Positions 12,382 through 32,328 of a DNA stretch of 64,000 bases are shown piece after piece. This DNA comes from Arctopsyche grandis (lineage: Eukaryota > Arthropoda > Insecta > Trichoptera > Hydropsychidae): positions 27,831,205-27,895,204 of the forward strand of contig NC_135361.1 in the NCBI RefSeq assembly GCF_051622035.1, read 5' to 3'. Position 1 is the stretch's first letter; each line of letters starts with the position of its first letter. The notes under the pieces are model-generated. The model did no database searches and was not told where the DNA came from. It saw only the letters and a list, made by a program, of their open reading frames with translations. A program made the translations under genes and the position numbers.

Positions 12382-15300
12382 TACATAAATGCTCGCAATA
12401 TGTATTATGTATATACAGTCGAACTTGGTTATTACGAAGCTACATATATATCAAGTAATGAAATTTTATAATCGGTATAATTTATACTACAATAATTCAC
12501 TGAATCTTAATGCTTCTTCAAATGAACTACTGCATAGTTTTTAATTTTTTTAGTGATTGATTTTATTATAAAAAAATTATAGATGTCCGTTGGTGTTGTA
12601 TATTCGTACACGCTTTAAGTTCTAATTTGGACGCAGTTTTATCAAGATAAGTCGCTCACGTACACACAAGTAACGCAGCTCTATGTGTGGTTGTGGTGGA
12701 CTTGTGTGTCCGTGTTCATCGGTGCGCGCCTTGTGTGTCCATGCGCACCTAATAAGCTCGACTGTATGCACACAATTGCATGTGTATGTATATTTGAGAT
12801 ACTTTGATTAAAACATCGCTTTTGGTTCCATTTTCTGTCATTCCCCAGCCGATAGCCATAGCTCTGGAGGCATTCACTTGATTGCCGACATGAATACAAG
12901 CAGGAAGAATGGCATTGCTATATGTCACTCTAAAAATACAAATCCAGTTAAATTTATTCCACTGTTTTAAGGTTTGATATCATATGTTACACTTACGTTG
13001 AGTTGATCTTTAGTAGAGCTATGTCATTTCGCTTACTTTGTGAGCTGTACCCGGGATGTTTCTTCTTATCTACTATTTCGTAGATAAAACCTTCTTGACT
13101 ATTCAAATTCAAGGCACCCAATCTTACATATTTCACGCTGACGCATGATGAAAAAAAAAATGAGTTCACTTTAGCATTTAATTAGTTACATAATAAATTA
13201 GCGCACACAAAATATTTTATTTATTTATTTTTATTTTTTTGACCATTATGGCATTACAGGAAGAACCTAATGCGCCACAATGGCCTACACAATAAAATAA
13301 TAAAATATGATAAGATAAGAGAGGGAGAAAACAAAAATTAAATAAAAAATTAATAGATACAACAAAAAGCAAAAGTAAAAAATTAAAAAAAAAGAAAAGT
13401 AAAAAAAATAATACAGCATTTAATCTAATCATAAAAAACTTTATAGTAATTAAAATTTAAATAAGAATAAAAAATGACTTCTTAAACGAAAACCATGTGA
13501 AACGTAAAAGAGGTTAGTAAAAAATACAAATAAGGGAATGTCTTGCACCTGGAGCCTGTTCCGATAAATAAGAACAAGCTACAAATACAAAACATCCCTG
13601 CGAGGCCCAAATGGAAGAGAATAGATCAAGATACTACTCATACATCACATTCAAATTAAGAAAGTAATGATGAGCGCAGCTTACCAGATAAATATATTAA
13701 AATGATATCCGATAATCTACGCTCACCGAGGTGGAAAATATCGATATTTGGAAAATATTTTATACCAGGATCGGTCCAACCTAAGGTGACTAGATTTTTT
13801 TTATTTTATTTTTACATAGATATATACCAGGAAGGCTTGACAGGAAGACCCCAATGCGCCTTCCTGGACAATTAATTACAAACAATGCAGCATTTTATTA
13901 TTACATAAATCACTGTATTTCTAGAAGCTGAAGAACACGAAATAACAATTAATTACAGAATTAATCCATTGAGACATCTATGAATTTAGATTTTCGTGCA
14001 TAATTTTTACAAATTATACACACAATAAATACAGAAGATTTGTGACAACAGTAAAGATGATTTTTTGCCAATTTTGAGGAACCGTTTCAACAATGATCAG
14101 ATAAAATTGGCAAACTCTGATAAGAATCGATCGATTTGGAATCACAAATAACCCCAAATCTAACTAGCAGTATGGCGAATCGAACCCACTGATCACTTGG
14201 TGTTAAACATACACGCTAGCATTAAGCAATACTGCTGGCTAGATGATAGGTATAAGATGAAAGAGTCTACTACATTTAGGATTAACTTATAAAAAAATAT
14301 CTTGAGGACCACTGTATTCTTCATATATTTATTTACTTTAGCCTTACCTTAGACTTAGTATAGAGTTTCGAATTATTTAAGTGTTTTCCTTTATAACAGT
14401 GTAAGCATTGTATCAATATCATGTAAATAAAAAACACATTTGATAGACCAGAAGTAGGAAGTTTCTAAAAAATCGAAGTTGTTACCATACGATTTTTTGT
14501 ACACCACACTACTTAATTTTATATTTATATATTTTTACTTCATCTATGTACGTAGTAACAATAGATGAAGTTTTGTGATCATGCGAAAATTGGAACTCGA
14601 GATTTTGACTGATTCGAACTCTGATCACGTTTTCATGATCTAGAAAATATGTATGTGTGTGTGTATATTAGGGATTTTTTGAACACCGTTAGTCCTATCG
14701 AACTGAAACTTAGTATTGGTTACTGAAATTCTTACCGACAAGACGTAAATATTTTTCAAATATTTAAATTGACCGGAAATGGTACCTCCCCTCTTTTTTT
14801 TAGTTTTTGAATTAAATTTTGAATCGGACTGAATATATTTTATATGTAATAAAAATTATAAATTTTATAACCTTATATTCTTTACTGAAACGGAAGTAGT
14901 ACTTTTACTCTAGAGGATCGAGATTTTTTTATGTTTTTCTCAGAAACCTTTTGGTTTATTGAATTGAAATTGCATATCTGGCAATTTAAGTTTAAAACCA
15001 AGTTATTTATAAAATTTGGTAAGCATCCGTCGACCGGAAGTGGCAGTTTACTCTTGTTCGATTTTTCTTCCACTATATTTTTCGACCCTTTAAACATCTG
15101 TGATCTTCACGAAAAAAATCAAATATAATTCTTGTACCAATTCGATGAAAAGAAAAAAAAATCACTATATTTAATAAACCGGAAGTGAGATTTTTTCTTC
15201 TTAGACAGGTCAAAAATGTTGTGGCCACTATTCTGTCCACACCCCTGAACGTATCAAGCTTAAAATTTATATTTGTATTCTTTATGTACTAACTTAGAGC

Positions 15301-18300
15301 TGACAAGGTTTTGGTCAGAATTCATAAACCGGAAATAGTATTTTTTTTTTTACTACGGCTGAATTGTAAAAAGTAATAAGCTAGTCGATAAAATAAATAG
15401 TTTCCGGAATACTTCAGTATAAATATATGTACATATACTGGTTATCTCACCTGAATTGCCTGTTGTACATACAATGTGCAGCTGTCATGACCCATCGCTC
15501 ACTGATAAGAGTACCACCACAGTCCCATTCGATTCTTCCTATTTCTTCATTCTCATATCCAAGGGCTGCCTGAATGCATTTATTAGTTTAATCAATATTA
15601 CAGATATAAATGTGTGTGAATTGAATCTAGCTTGTTTATTTTATATTCATCTACATACATAGGTCCTATATTTTACATACATATATACAAATATACCAGG
15701 AAGGCTGAACAGGTAAACCCAAAAAGGGCCTTCCTGGTCCACATAATTATTACATAGATACATGTAAATCTAAGCAATATCTGACATCTATGGTCAGATA
15801 TTACAAACATCGTATTAATACGATAAATAACGATGAATAACTTTCATGTAACAATACGAATTTTATATTCGATAAACAACCACAGAGACTTCTATGGTGA
15901 GCAATATGGCGAAACCTAAGATATAACAATAACTAAAGGTTCGCAACAGAAAATTGGGAAGGAAACGCCAATTTTTACAGGAATCTTTTCAAAGAAAATC
16001 AGAAAAATTGGCAAAATCTGATATGAAACGATCGACCTCGACAAACCAAGGTCTGGCCAACAGCGAGACTTAGCGGAAATCGAACTCGTAACATCAAGTA
16101 CGAAATAATTCAACATTCACCACTAGACCACGCTGCTGGTTTGAATATAATATAAATATTAAAACAAATAGTCAATTACCATGTGGGGAAATTCATTACG
16201 CTCTGCAGCTGTACCGCCATATACCAATGTTTTGACTGTGTGTTGACATGTGTCAATTCGAATTTTGGGTGAACCCGGAACGAAACCAAGGCGCTTGCAA
16301 GGAAACACAGAGTCCGCCAAGTCAATGCATTCTAAAACAACAGATGTGTCAATGTGAGATTGTCGCGGTAGATCGGGAGTAGGGCATCCAATTCCAGAAG
16401 GTTTTTTCAACACCGGGATTGCGGTGCTGGAAATTTCCGATCCCGGGATCCCGATCGGAATTCGGAATATTTCCATACGCTGCCCAACCGTCCGAAATTA
16501 TATGTGATCCAGGCAGTACATGTCGGAGTATTTCATCAGGTAAAAGTCGGGTTAATTCACGACACGGCAATACTTGAGTACTCGCAAAACGCAGCCAATC
16601 ACAGGAAGGAGCGGGTCGACCGAGCCTAGCGGGTCCGCCTCGTCTAGAAACCCGACTTTTACCATGATTTGGACATGCTAACGACCAGTTTTATTATTGT
16701 TGATTTATTTAAGCGCTCAAAATTTAGCAATGGTTTTTTATTCATGTCGTCCTGTTCGCCCTTATGCAAAAATTGGAATAAAGAAGAAACATGAGTTCGA
16801 CGAGCAAGTGAATCCTTCAGTAGAATAGCTAAATCGCTTTTTCCTAAATTGTTCATCATAAAATTTATAATCGTGTCAGCTGAAAGAAGTGTTGCATCAG
16901 GACGACAAAATGTTTTCACCAAATCATGAATCAATTCAAATTCTTTCTGTTCAAATGAAACGAGTCAATCCACATCAATCAATGACTTTAAAATACAGTT
17001 TTTAACTTATAAAAAATATGCTATTCCATCGACTTTTGACGTCAATTTTTAATTGAATTTCTTTTCAGTATTGTACAATACATACATACATATATGCTAC
17101 AAAATCATTCATAATATTTTTAAAAACATATTTAGCAAAATAATGCTGTTGTTGACGACGAAGAGTGCACACGTCGAGAACACGTGTTCAGACCGATGGT
17201 TGAAACACAACTGATTCTCAAAAATCTGTATAAAAAACTAAATTTTCCAGCGTATGACCTAATATAACGTTGTTTTATGTTTTATAAATATTATTTTTGT
17301 AAAAATTATATATTTAAATCAATTTCTGCCAGCACCGTAACCCCGGTATTGAGACCAGTTTATCTATGGCGATTAGGGAGTGATAGCCATAGATATAAAA
17401 TATACATAGATATGCCTTTACATACAAATTTTGTTGGAGATGTTGTCGCCATTAACTGAGGGGTGCGGGGGGTTTAACTAGCGGGGAAGTGGTGAAAAAA
17501 AGCTCGGCGCAGTGATCGTCAGTGGTCAGCAACCAGTTTATGTACATATGTACATGCACTGAAGTATTATTTTATTTATAACTTTATTTTATTGGACACT
17601 CCGCGTGACAGTAAACCAAACTAATAAAGCAATATTATGAAAAAAAATATTTAGCTATACACACTATATTAAACTAAAAATGTATGTTACTATAATAAAA
17701 CCATCATTAACTATTACAATATTTAAATATTAGTAACTTCCACAAGGATCAATTTTAAAGCTGACACTTTAATATTTAGTTCGTTGTTTATAGTTTTAAA
17801 CTTAATGTCGATTTCTGAATTTCCTTCAGTGCCAACAAGATATACGTGTGCATTTAGAGACATCTGTGGCAGAGGTTGTCGACCGCTGTTCAATCACTGC
17901 CTACAACACTACATACATCACGCCGATATTTCATTATATGTTAAAATACTACTATAATTGAAGACATTATATATTAATTCTTACTTATGATATGTGATGC
18001 CATCCGCCTTTTTATGTTTTCTTGAGTAATTGTAACACAATTTCACTGAACACGTTGGCATTTTCGAAAAATGTCAATCGACCTTCCTACTTAGAAGCTA
18101 ACTAGCTACTGAGAGAGAGTGTGCATGATCTGTAATTTTTTTTGTTTGTGCATGGTCTAACAGGGTGATCGGCTTAGAGCGTAAGGGCGTATCTAAGGTA
18201 TTCTATATCTATGGTTAAATTTAGAAGCTTTTGAACAAGAACTTCTTTCTAGCGCGATAATCTCGATCAAAAGTACCTTACATATTATTGAGGCTATTAT

Positions 18301-21300
18301 AATATTAGTCTACTTATTTACTTACTGTTCCATGCCACTTGTTTAGTTCTGTTGACTAAAATTGCTTCAGATGGATATTCACACTCTTTTGCACTTGAAG
18401 GAATGTAAATTCTTTGTGTGGTTTTTGGAATCGTCACATCACTGGGACAACACACTACAGGAACATTGCAAAACTAAAAAGTATTATACATATAGTGCAA
18501 ATGTACATATGTATGTATGTGCATATATAAAAATTCAACCGATCAGCTGACAGACATTTAACATATCGCTGCCATTAATAGCAATAGTGTTCATATTAGA
18601 TGAGTTTACTTGTTATTTTACACATATTATATTTAAGGAGTTGCATACCTCTCTACTGATGCGACTTTTTTGGAGCTTTTCACAAAATCGCAATTCCGTG
18701 CAAACACCCGGTAAGCCATTTTTAAGTATGCAATCGTCACCTGAAAGAACGTGATCTGATATTTTAACCCTTTGAGCTAATGGTTGTAAAGGTGTGTTTA
18801 GATTCTCTAATATATCTTGCAACAATAAAAAATAATTCTATTAATGAATGTATTTTACAAAACTAGTTCCATCTTCGTCGTTGTTGTTAAAATGTAATGA
18901 ATGCTCTTGAAATTAATGAAAATCGATCGCGTGATATGTTTTGGGGGAAATATCGATACATACATATGTATATTATATTAAAAAAGTGATGCTTCTTCCA
19001 ATAATCACCTCATCCGTTCAATTTGATCGTTCCCATGTGCAACAAGAGACCCATAAATACTCAACAGTTAGAGAATTCCATCGGGTAATTCTGCTATGGT
19101 TATAAATTCAGAAATTAATCGAGTCTATCAACGTAGACACGAAATTGCACGGGTTACACGACACAGGTTCAATGCTACCTGGAGAGGCTTAGCAAGTAGT
19201 ATTCTTGTTTATTTTATACTAGTGGTTTTACCCGGCTTCACTCGGTATTTATTATATAAACCGATTAAACATGGTTAATCTTATAGTAAAGGTTCATTTG
19301 TATTTATTAAATTTATCGAATTAAAGAATCGAAAAAAAAATATTTAATGACAGCCAATCAGAAATGAATGGTTTTTCTTATATATAAGCAGTGTCGGCTC
19401 GTCCATACGCACTGCGGTACTGCAGCACCCCCAAGGAAATTGAGAAAAATTTAATATTATTATATACATAAATTTATGTATATTATATGAAAATATCAAT
19501 ATTATTCAAGCGTGTATTAAGCTCGCCCGCACGCCGATACATCCAATAATGATCATACATCGCGGTACTAACATCAGAAAGTGAGGCATCGTTTATGATT
19601 TTGTGCAGTACGGTTTTCGATGGAATATGCCGAGTGGGCGAAGGAGGGGCGCGGGGGCAGCCAGAAGCTTGGTCCGTACTGCACTCCCAACAGTTACTAT
19701 ACACATTTCTTGTTGCGTTCGTGTGTGTGCGCGCGCTTGACACGCCCGTAACTTTTCGTCAATTCTTCTGCACCTTTTGTCTTTCCTTCTACACCTCTTA
19801 CACTTTCTACGTTTCTACACTTCGTTCTACACGTCACTTTAAGTATTTAAGATGGTATAAAAATCAAGAGAAGCTGAGCCAATGTTTACAAGAACTTAAA
19901 TTCTTAACAGATTCTACCAATTTACTGAATACAATTTTTCACAAGCTAATGCCGCATGTAGAAATTATTTATAACCAAATGAAATCTAGTAATATCGATG
20001 CATTTTCAATTAAAGAAAATTTAAAAAGTTTTACTAATGTCATTATACAAATACGAGATTCTTATATATCATTATACAAATGCGAATAGAAGCCAAAAAT
20101 ATGTGATGCATATATTATGTGCATATATTATCGCACATATTATAAAAGCCAAAAATATGTGCGATGATATTATCAATTAAAAGTCGTGAAATTATTTAAT
20201 AAAGAAAATTTTGAAAAGTACTGAAAGAAAATGCCAATGGAAGATCTACTACTAACCGTTGAATCATATCCAATGCTAGATTATGAAAAACTTCAAACTG
20301 AATTAGAAGTGTTTTACTCAAGGAAAGAAATGCATAGAATTAATCAATTTATGCAAAGTTCGTGTGGAAATAACAAAACTTATTCAAATTCTGCTTACAA
20401 CTTTAACTACCTCTGAGCCAAAACGGTGTTTTTCATCAATAAATAGAATAAAGACATACATATATAAAAAACACAATGGTTCAGGAAAGATTGACGGCAT
20501 TGTCTATGCTGTCAATTGAAAAAAAATGATTATGAACAGTGAAAAATTTAACGAAAAGGTGATAGACCTTTTTTCAAGGAAAAAAGACAGAAGAATCAAT
20601 TTTATAATGAAATAAAATACATATAATGTTTAATTTTGATCATTTTGATGTTAATAGTGAAATATAATCCAAATAAACATTTTTTAATCAACCGCAGCAC
20701 CCCCAGATATCTTATCCACGAGCCGCCACTGTATATAAGTGAACCGGAACTGAAAATGGAATCGGGATCCGCAACTGAAATAGTAATCGTGATCCGGAAT
20801 TCAAAAAGCCATCTGAATCCGGAACTGAAACATTTATGGAAATTCGGAACTAAAAAAGTAATCGGTATCAGGAACTGAAACAGTAATCGAGATCCGGAAT
20901 TGAAACAAATCGGGATCCGGAACTGAAACAGTTATGGAGATCCGGAACTGAAACAGTAATTGGGATCAGGAACTGAAACAAATCGGGATCTGGAACTGAA
21001 ACTGTTATGGAGATCCGGAACTGAAACAGTAATCGGGATCAGGAACTAAAACACTAATCGAGATCCGGTGTTGAAAAAGGCATCCGGATCCGGAAATGAT
21101 AAAATAACTGAAAAAGTTATCCGGAAACAGAATCGAAATCGAAAGCGGAGTCGATATCGTCGCCATACAAACTTGATTTGTATTCGATGTTACCAACCAA
21201 AATTACATTCTCACATACTCAAGTCTCTTTCGAAATTATATATTAGATGTACATACATGCTCAATGTACAACGTACATCGGCGTTCTTCAAGCCGATGGA

Positions 21301-22121
21301 CATGTCGGCAACACGCCGATCGGCGTTGTACGGCATCGAAAGGATTAAGGTAGTAATTTATTCATGTTAAATAAATAATAAAATAAATAAATAAAATAAA
21401 TTTTCGATATGAATGTAATTAGAATTTAACGTCTAAAATGGCTAACTTTTCAACCATCAATCATTTAAATGGAAAAAAAATGTATACAGTATAAAAATAT
21501 TTCATTTCAAATTCAATTCAATTGTATGCGTTGCTTGGGCAGGAAAAAATTTAAATTTTTATAAAATATAGAGTGAAAAAGAAATAATTATAGGCGTTTA
21601 AGCAATTAAAATCTGACAAAGCTAGATGACGGCGAAAAGGGATATTCACCAAGCAAACGCCGAAGCGATCGCAGTAGGCGAACAATGCGACTGAACATTT
21701 TGGGCGATTAACGTCAGGCACATATTCGTGGGAGAATTTTCAAACGTGTCTAATACGATATTTTTTCACCATCGTAATGGCGGATGATACCTTTACATTG
21801 ATGACCAAAATGATTAATATGTCAAAGTATGAAAACGATTGGATAAGAGGCAAAATTTTTTCTTAATAGTAATCGAAAGAGAAACATAAAAGAGGTACAT
21901 ATGTTAAAATCGTAACGCTTATAAAATTGTATCATGTAACTCTTATAAACAGTCTCTAACATTTCTTTTTCAACAAATTTCGATGACAAAGATAAATATG
22001 TACATAAGTATATGCTAAATTTAAATTCTCGCTTACCTTCTTCGGTTTGAGATTTGGCCAGGTCAAATACAAATAAAAATAAGATAATTGCAATCGCAAA
22101 ACTTCTCATTGCCCACGACAT
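9956..22121 (-). CDS. Snake-like CLIP-domain serine protease, copy B (9 exons, 390 aa)
   Basis: Exons in coding order: 22037-22121, 18649-18740, 18326-18473, 16180-16331, 15451-15569, 12997-13137, 12803-12929, 12105-12236, 9956-10132. All have AG acceptors and GT donors and total 1173 nt including TAA. The product starts MSWAMRSF, with a hydrophobic signal segment at residues 6-20, then a clip domain (about 30-75; Cys pattern ending VVCCPSD), a linker with the catalytic-domain-linking Cys, and activation site VKTL|VYGG at 144/145. The triad is His191 (TAAHC), Asp237 (NDIALL) and Ser335 (GDSGGP). Asp six residues before the serine (KDSCYGDS) predicts trypsin-like specificity. It ends [11 protein letters not shown], as snake-type proteases do. 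It should be a secreted zymogen of a haemolymph or perivitelline cascade; whether immune or developmental cannot be told. Met 5 is an alternative start. Introns hold many transposons, but no exon is damaged. Position 192 is Tyr instead of the usual Gln. Confidence 0.93.
10422..11036. mobile_element. hAT-type MITE (CAGGnCTGTGGAGT family), copy in gene B
   Basis: Same ends and same 8-bp flanks (GTAAATAC 10414-10421, GTAAATGC from 11037) as the copy at 1007-1643. Lies in intron 8. Confidence 0.75.
11191..12075. mobile_element. TGGTGCGTACG-ended element in intron 8 of gene B
   Basis: 885 bp with terminal inverted repeats of about 90 bp (TGGTGCGTACG ... CCAGTAGCGTACAAAATATCG and the reverse), flanked by TTA on both sides (11188-11190, 12076-12078). 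It ends 29 bp from exon 8 (12105-12236). It is absent from the same intron of pseudogene A (about 1793). No coding capacity. Confidence 0.72.
12304..12374. repeat. (TA)n microsatellite
   Basis: Uninterrupted alternating TA for about 70 nt in intron 7 of gene B. Open frames of Tyr-Ile across it are artefacts. Confidence 0.95.
13211..13760 (-). mobile_element. 5'-truncated LINE (same family as 36603 and 58918)
   Basis: Starts at the left with a T-rich tail and the 3' hairpin (ATTACAGGAAGAACCTAATG on the plus strand), runs through the 3' UTR and stops just inside the ORF end. Lies in intron 5 of gene B. No long open frame remains. Confidence 0.75.
13794..14239 (-). mobile_element. tRNA-headed SINE in intron 5 of gene B
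   Basis: T-rich tail and perfect 10-bp stem CCAGGAAGGC/GCCTTCCTGG at the left; tRNA-like head with GGGTTCGATTCG box B at the right. CTAGAT flanks both ends, a plausible target-site duplication. Confidence 0.8.
14361..14965. repeat. Interspersed repeat V
   Basis: Parts recur at 2488-2735 and 43868-44350, with a CATCTATGTACGTAGTAAC / CAATAGATGAAG hairpin and the run GAACACCGTTAGTCCTATCG. Neighbouring 14966-15400 is AT-rich with repeated CCGGAAGTG motifs. Class unknown. Confidence 0.5.
15672..16141 (-). mobile_element. tRNA-headed SINE in intron 4 of gene B
   Basis: Same subfamily as 4711-5164: 3' stem CCAGGAAGGC-type at left, internal TGACATCTATGGTCAGATAT, head ending CACGCTGCTGG at right. 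Confidence 0.72.
16460..16565 (-). pseudogene. ISXO2/Merlin-like transposase fragment
   Basis: Minus strand encodes [19 protein letters not shown] then [12 protein letters not shown], which resembles the DDE segment of IS1595/Merlin transposases (PG..I.SD.W.AY). Only about 35 residues, in intron 3 of gene B. Assignment rests on this one motif. Confidence 0.45.
16660..16940 (-). pseudogene. Fragment of a transposase-like ORF
   Basis: Open for 91 codons ([30 protein letters not shown]). The style recalls N-terminal parts of hAT-like transposases but I cannot name it firmly. Confidence 0.3.
17387..18214. mobile_element. Element Z, copy 1 (CATAGATATA-ended)
   Basis: Ends CCATAGATATA and TATATCTATGG; the outer 35-70 bp of both sides match element 29928-30293, including ACTGAGGGGTGCGGGGGG at 17456-17473. 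Non-coding, intron 3 of gene B. Confidence 0.55.
19389..20731 (+). mobile_element. hAT element, ZMYM1-like transposase remnant
   Basis: TIRs CAGTGTCGGCTCGTCC / CCACGAGCCGCCACTG and a perfect 8-bp target duplication TATATAAG (19381-19388, 20732-20739). Plus-strand fragments at 19855-20085, 20231-20400 and on to about 20520 ([31 protein letters not shown]) match the hAT C-terminal dimerisation region. Frames are broken, so it is inactive. Confidence 0.8.
20740..21115. repeat. Minisatellite with about 24-27 bp unit
   Basis: Units of the form GGAACTGAAACAGTAATCGG plus GATCC repeat about a dozen times with divergence. It is inside the Helitron and begins right after the hAT target duplication. 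Confidence 0.8.
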
Positions 22122-22449
22122 GTCTCGAAAATAGCCTTATGATCACTAATGGTTGACCGTTTGAATGAAGACATGTATGCACATATGTACCTACAAATAC
22201 ACACAATTTTTTTTTACCACATACATATGTATGTACGTATATACGTTTGTACGTACGTATATACATTTGTACTTACATATATATGTATATTTATAGGTAT
22301 TTGCGACACGTATCAGAATTAAAGAAACGGGGAGTTAGACCTATTATAAGAAAATGTCACGATTTTAAGATCTTCGATTTATATTTAACAAAAATATCGA
22401 CAGTTTTTAAAAGAAGTAAAATTTATTTTTAAAAATGATAATGAATTTG

Positions 22450-22757
22450 TATATTTATATATATAAAAATGAATGCCTGTGTGTATGTGTGTGTGTGTCT
22501 CGAATAGGCTGCTAAACCACTGAACCGATTGCGATGAAACTTTCAGGATTTGTTGTGTGCATGTCCGGGAAGATTACTGTGAAAAAAAACGGGGAAAAAC
22601 GGGAACGGCAACGGGAAAAACGGGAATGGGTGTCATTGCAACGCAATAATTTCAAATGTGTTCGCTACCTGCGTTTTTCCGACAAATGAGAACGGGAACG
22701 GGAACGGGAATTGCATGCGTTATTATGGCATTGCAACGCATGCCGGGGTTCAGCTAG
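22450..22757 (+). mobile_element. Helitron H1 copy upstream of gene B
   Basis: Contains TATATAAAAATGAATG, AATAGGCTGCTAAACC and the 3' stem GCATGCGTT/AACGCATGC before TTCAGCTAG|T. The 5' TC is degraded. Lies between genes C and B. Confidence 0.65.
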
Positions 22758-22794
22758 TACGTATATAAATTTGAAGACTATAAATTTAAAATAA

Positions 22795-22868
22795 TATTTA
22801 AATAGATCGAACCGGGTCACCTCTCGGTGCTTATCGAGCCACGAACACCGAGCCACGCTGCTGGCTTA
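22795..22868 (-). repeat. tRNA-like SINE head fragment
   Basis: Minus strand CCAGCAGCGTGGCTCGGTG ... CCGGTTCGAT has box A/box B spacing. No body attached. 22870-23560 beyond it is AT-rich, with 22880-23020 resembling the 3' flank of gene B. Confidence 0.45.
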
Positions 22869-23564
22869 ATTATCTGGGTATTTGTAATTCCATATCCAAT
22901 TGAAGGATTGGATATTTTGAAAATTTAAGTTCAACTATTTATTTTATTATTTTTGTTATTCATTCATTTTAATTGCAGAGTAAAATTGACCATTTCTATT
23001 TATATAAAATAAATGGTAATTTACATTTATCGCATCTTTAGAGCATACAAGTGATAACTCCAAAAAACTCATTTTGACCTACATATGTGTGTATACAACA
23101 TTTTGAAGATAACATATATATGTATTGTATATATATATATATATTAATTGTTCATTTGATATAACCACGCCGAAATTTTTTAATCAAATTTTAATAATTA
23201 CAACCGTTATGTAGTACATACTAATAATTATGGGCTCGTTATCGCTCGTTAAATTTGTCAAATAATTACTGATGACATTGCACAAATATTTTATGTCAAG
23301 TTTGCAAATAAATTTTTGTTATTACGATACATTGTACGTCCAGTTTTTTTTACATGGCTTGATTCAGGCAAAGTTCAATGATTCAATGATTCAGACAAAG
23401 TTCCTATATTCTTCCGATCGGTTTGAAACTTTGCCATTTTGCGCGGTTTGGTTACCGATAGAAATTTAACTCGATTCTGATAGTTCGATGGTAAAAAGTA
23501 ATCGTAATAAACACGTCTAAGTTTGCGAAATTTTTGAAGATCTTGACGTTCAGTGGTCAGTAGC

Positions 23565-23990
23565 CTTATTTTATTTTATTTTTACATAGATATATAACAG
23601 GAAGGCTTGACAGGAAGACCCCAATACGTCCTGGACAATTAATTAAAAACAATGCAGCATTTTTATTACATAAATCACTGTATTTCGAAAAGGTGGAGAA
23701 CACGAAATTAACAATTAATTAATTAATCCATTGAGACATCTATGAATTTTTAGACTTGTACATATATTTTTCAAATTGTACATACATACATTAATACAGA
23801 AGATTTCAAGGAACCGTTTCAACAATAATCAGATATAATTGGCAAACTCCGATAAGAAACGATCGACTTGGACTTGGACTTGGACAAACATCCAAGTCTA
23901 ACCAGCAGTATATTAAAGATTAGCCCGGAATCGAACCCAATAATCTCTTGATGCCAAACATAAATGCAACCACTGAGCTATACTGCTGGC
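23565..23990 (-). mobile_element. tRNA-headed SINE downstream of gene C
   Basis: T-rich tail at left, degenerate 3' hairpin (one arm partly lost), box-B-like GGTTCGATTCC at about 23935, CAGCAGTATAGCTCAGTGG head at right. Confidence 0.72.
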
Positions 23991-24090
23991 TTATATGTTT
24001 GATTTTCGGCCACCCACTCGTCTTGTCGTATTTTACTTGTTTATACGCCTATAACTTTATCTTTTTCACACTTCTATCTTCTATCTATTA

Positions 24091-24390
24091 TCTATATACA
24101 TATATAAAAATGAATGTCTGTGTGTATTTGTCTCGAATAGGCTCCTAAACCACTGAACCGATTACGATGGAACTTTCAGAATTTGTTGTATGCATGTCCG
24201 GGAAAATAACTGTGAAAAAAAAACGGGGAAAACGGGAATGAGTGGCATTGCAACGCTATAATTTCGCGTCGCAACCAACGTGTTGGCTGCCTGCGTTTTT
24301 CCGACATATGGGACCGGGAACGGGAACAGGAACGGGAACGGGAATTGCATGCGTTATTGTGGCATTGCAACGCGTGCGGGGTTCAGCTAG
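24091..24390 (+). mobile_element. Helitron H1 copy downstream of gene C
   Basis: A|TCTATATACATATATAAAA at 24091 to GTTCAGCTAG|T at 24390; cleanest H1 ends in the window. 24391-24625 is the start of the gene C 3' region. Confidence 0.72.
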
Positions 24391-24625
24391 TATCTTATAA
24401 AATTTGCATTATAGGTTCTCATATATATTTTTACTTGACTAATTCTGTTAGATTCGGTACAAAATAATAACAAAAAATTTACGAATATGTGATTATGAAA
24501 AATATTATATTTATTGAAAAAAATATTAGATGCATTTCATTTAAGTTTTAAATAGCAACCGGGGAAGGATCAGAAGGCTCTGCCCCCCATTAGAAATAGA
24601 GTCCGCCACTGGCTCGAGTATAGTT

Positions 24626-32328
<7,703 letters not shown>

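Larger units (their letters stand above)
19219..21247 (-). mobile_element. Helitron H2 (minus) carrying a hAT element and a minisatellite
   Basis: Minus-strand 5' end A|TCTAATATATAATTTC at 21247 and 3' end GAAGCCGGGTAAAACCACTAG|T at 19219 frame 2.0 kb in intron 1 of gene B. About 1.34 kb of it is a later hAT insertion (19389-20731); 20740-21115 is tandem repeat. Confidence 0.65.

Noticed and set aside
12027..12471. Long frames on both strands rich in Tyr-Ile or Met-Tyr
   Set aside because: They run through the (TA)n tract; only the exon 8 part (12105-12236, minus) is real coding sequence.
20636..21370. Open frames with repeated GSGTE-like residues on both strands
   Set aside because: Products of the minisatellite; the unit length drifts and breaks the frame.
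21068..21370. Frame ending in a Cys-poor basic segment ([10 protein letters not shown])
   Set aside because: Starts in the minis­atellite and runs across the Helitron end at 21247, so it cannot be a conserved gene.
22285..22297. TATAAATA upstream of gene B as a TATA box
   Set aside because: The homologous upstream region of copy A lacks it and the surrounding DNA is full of TA repeats.
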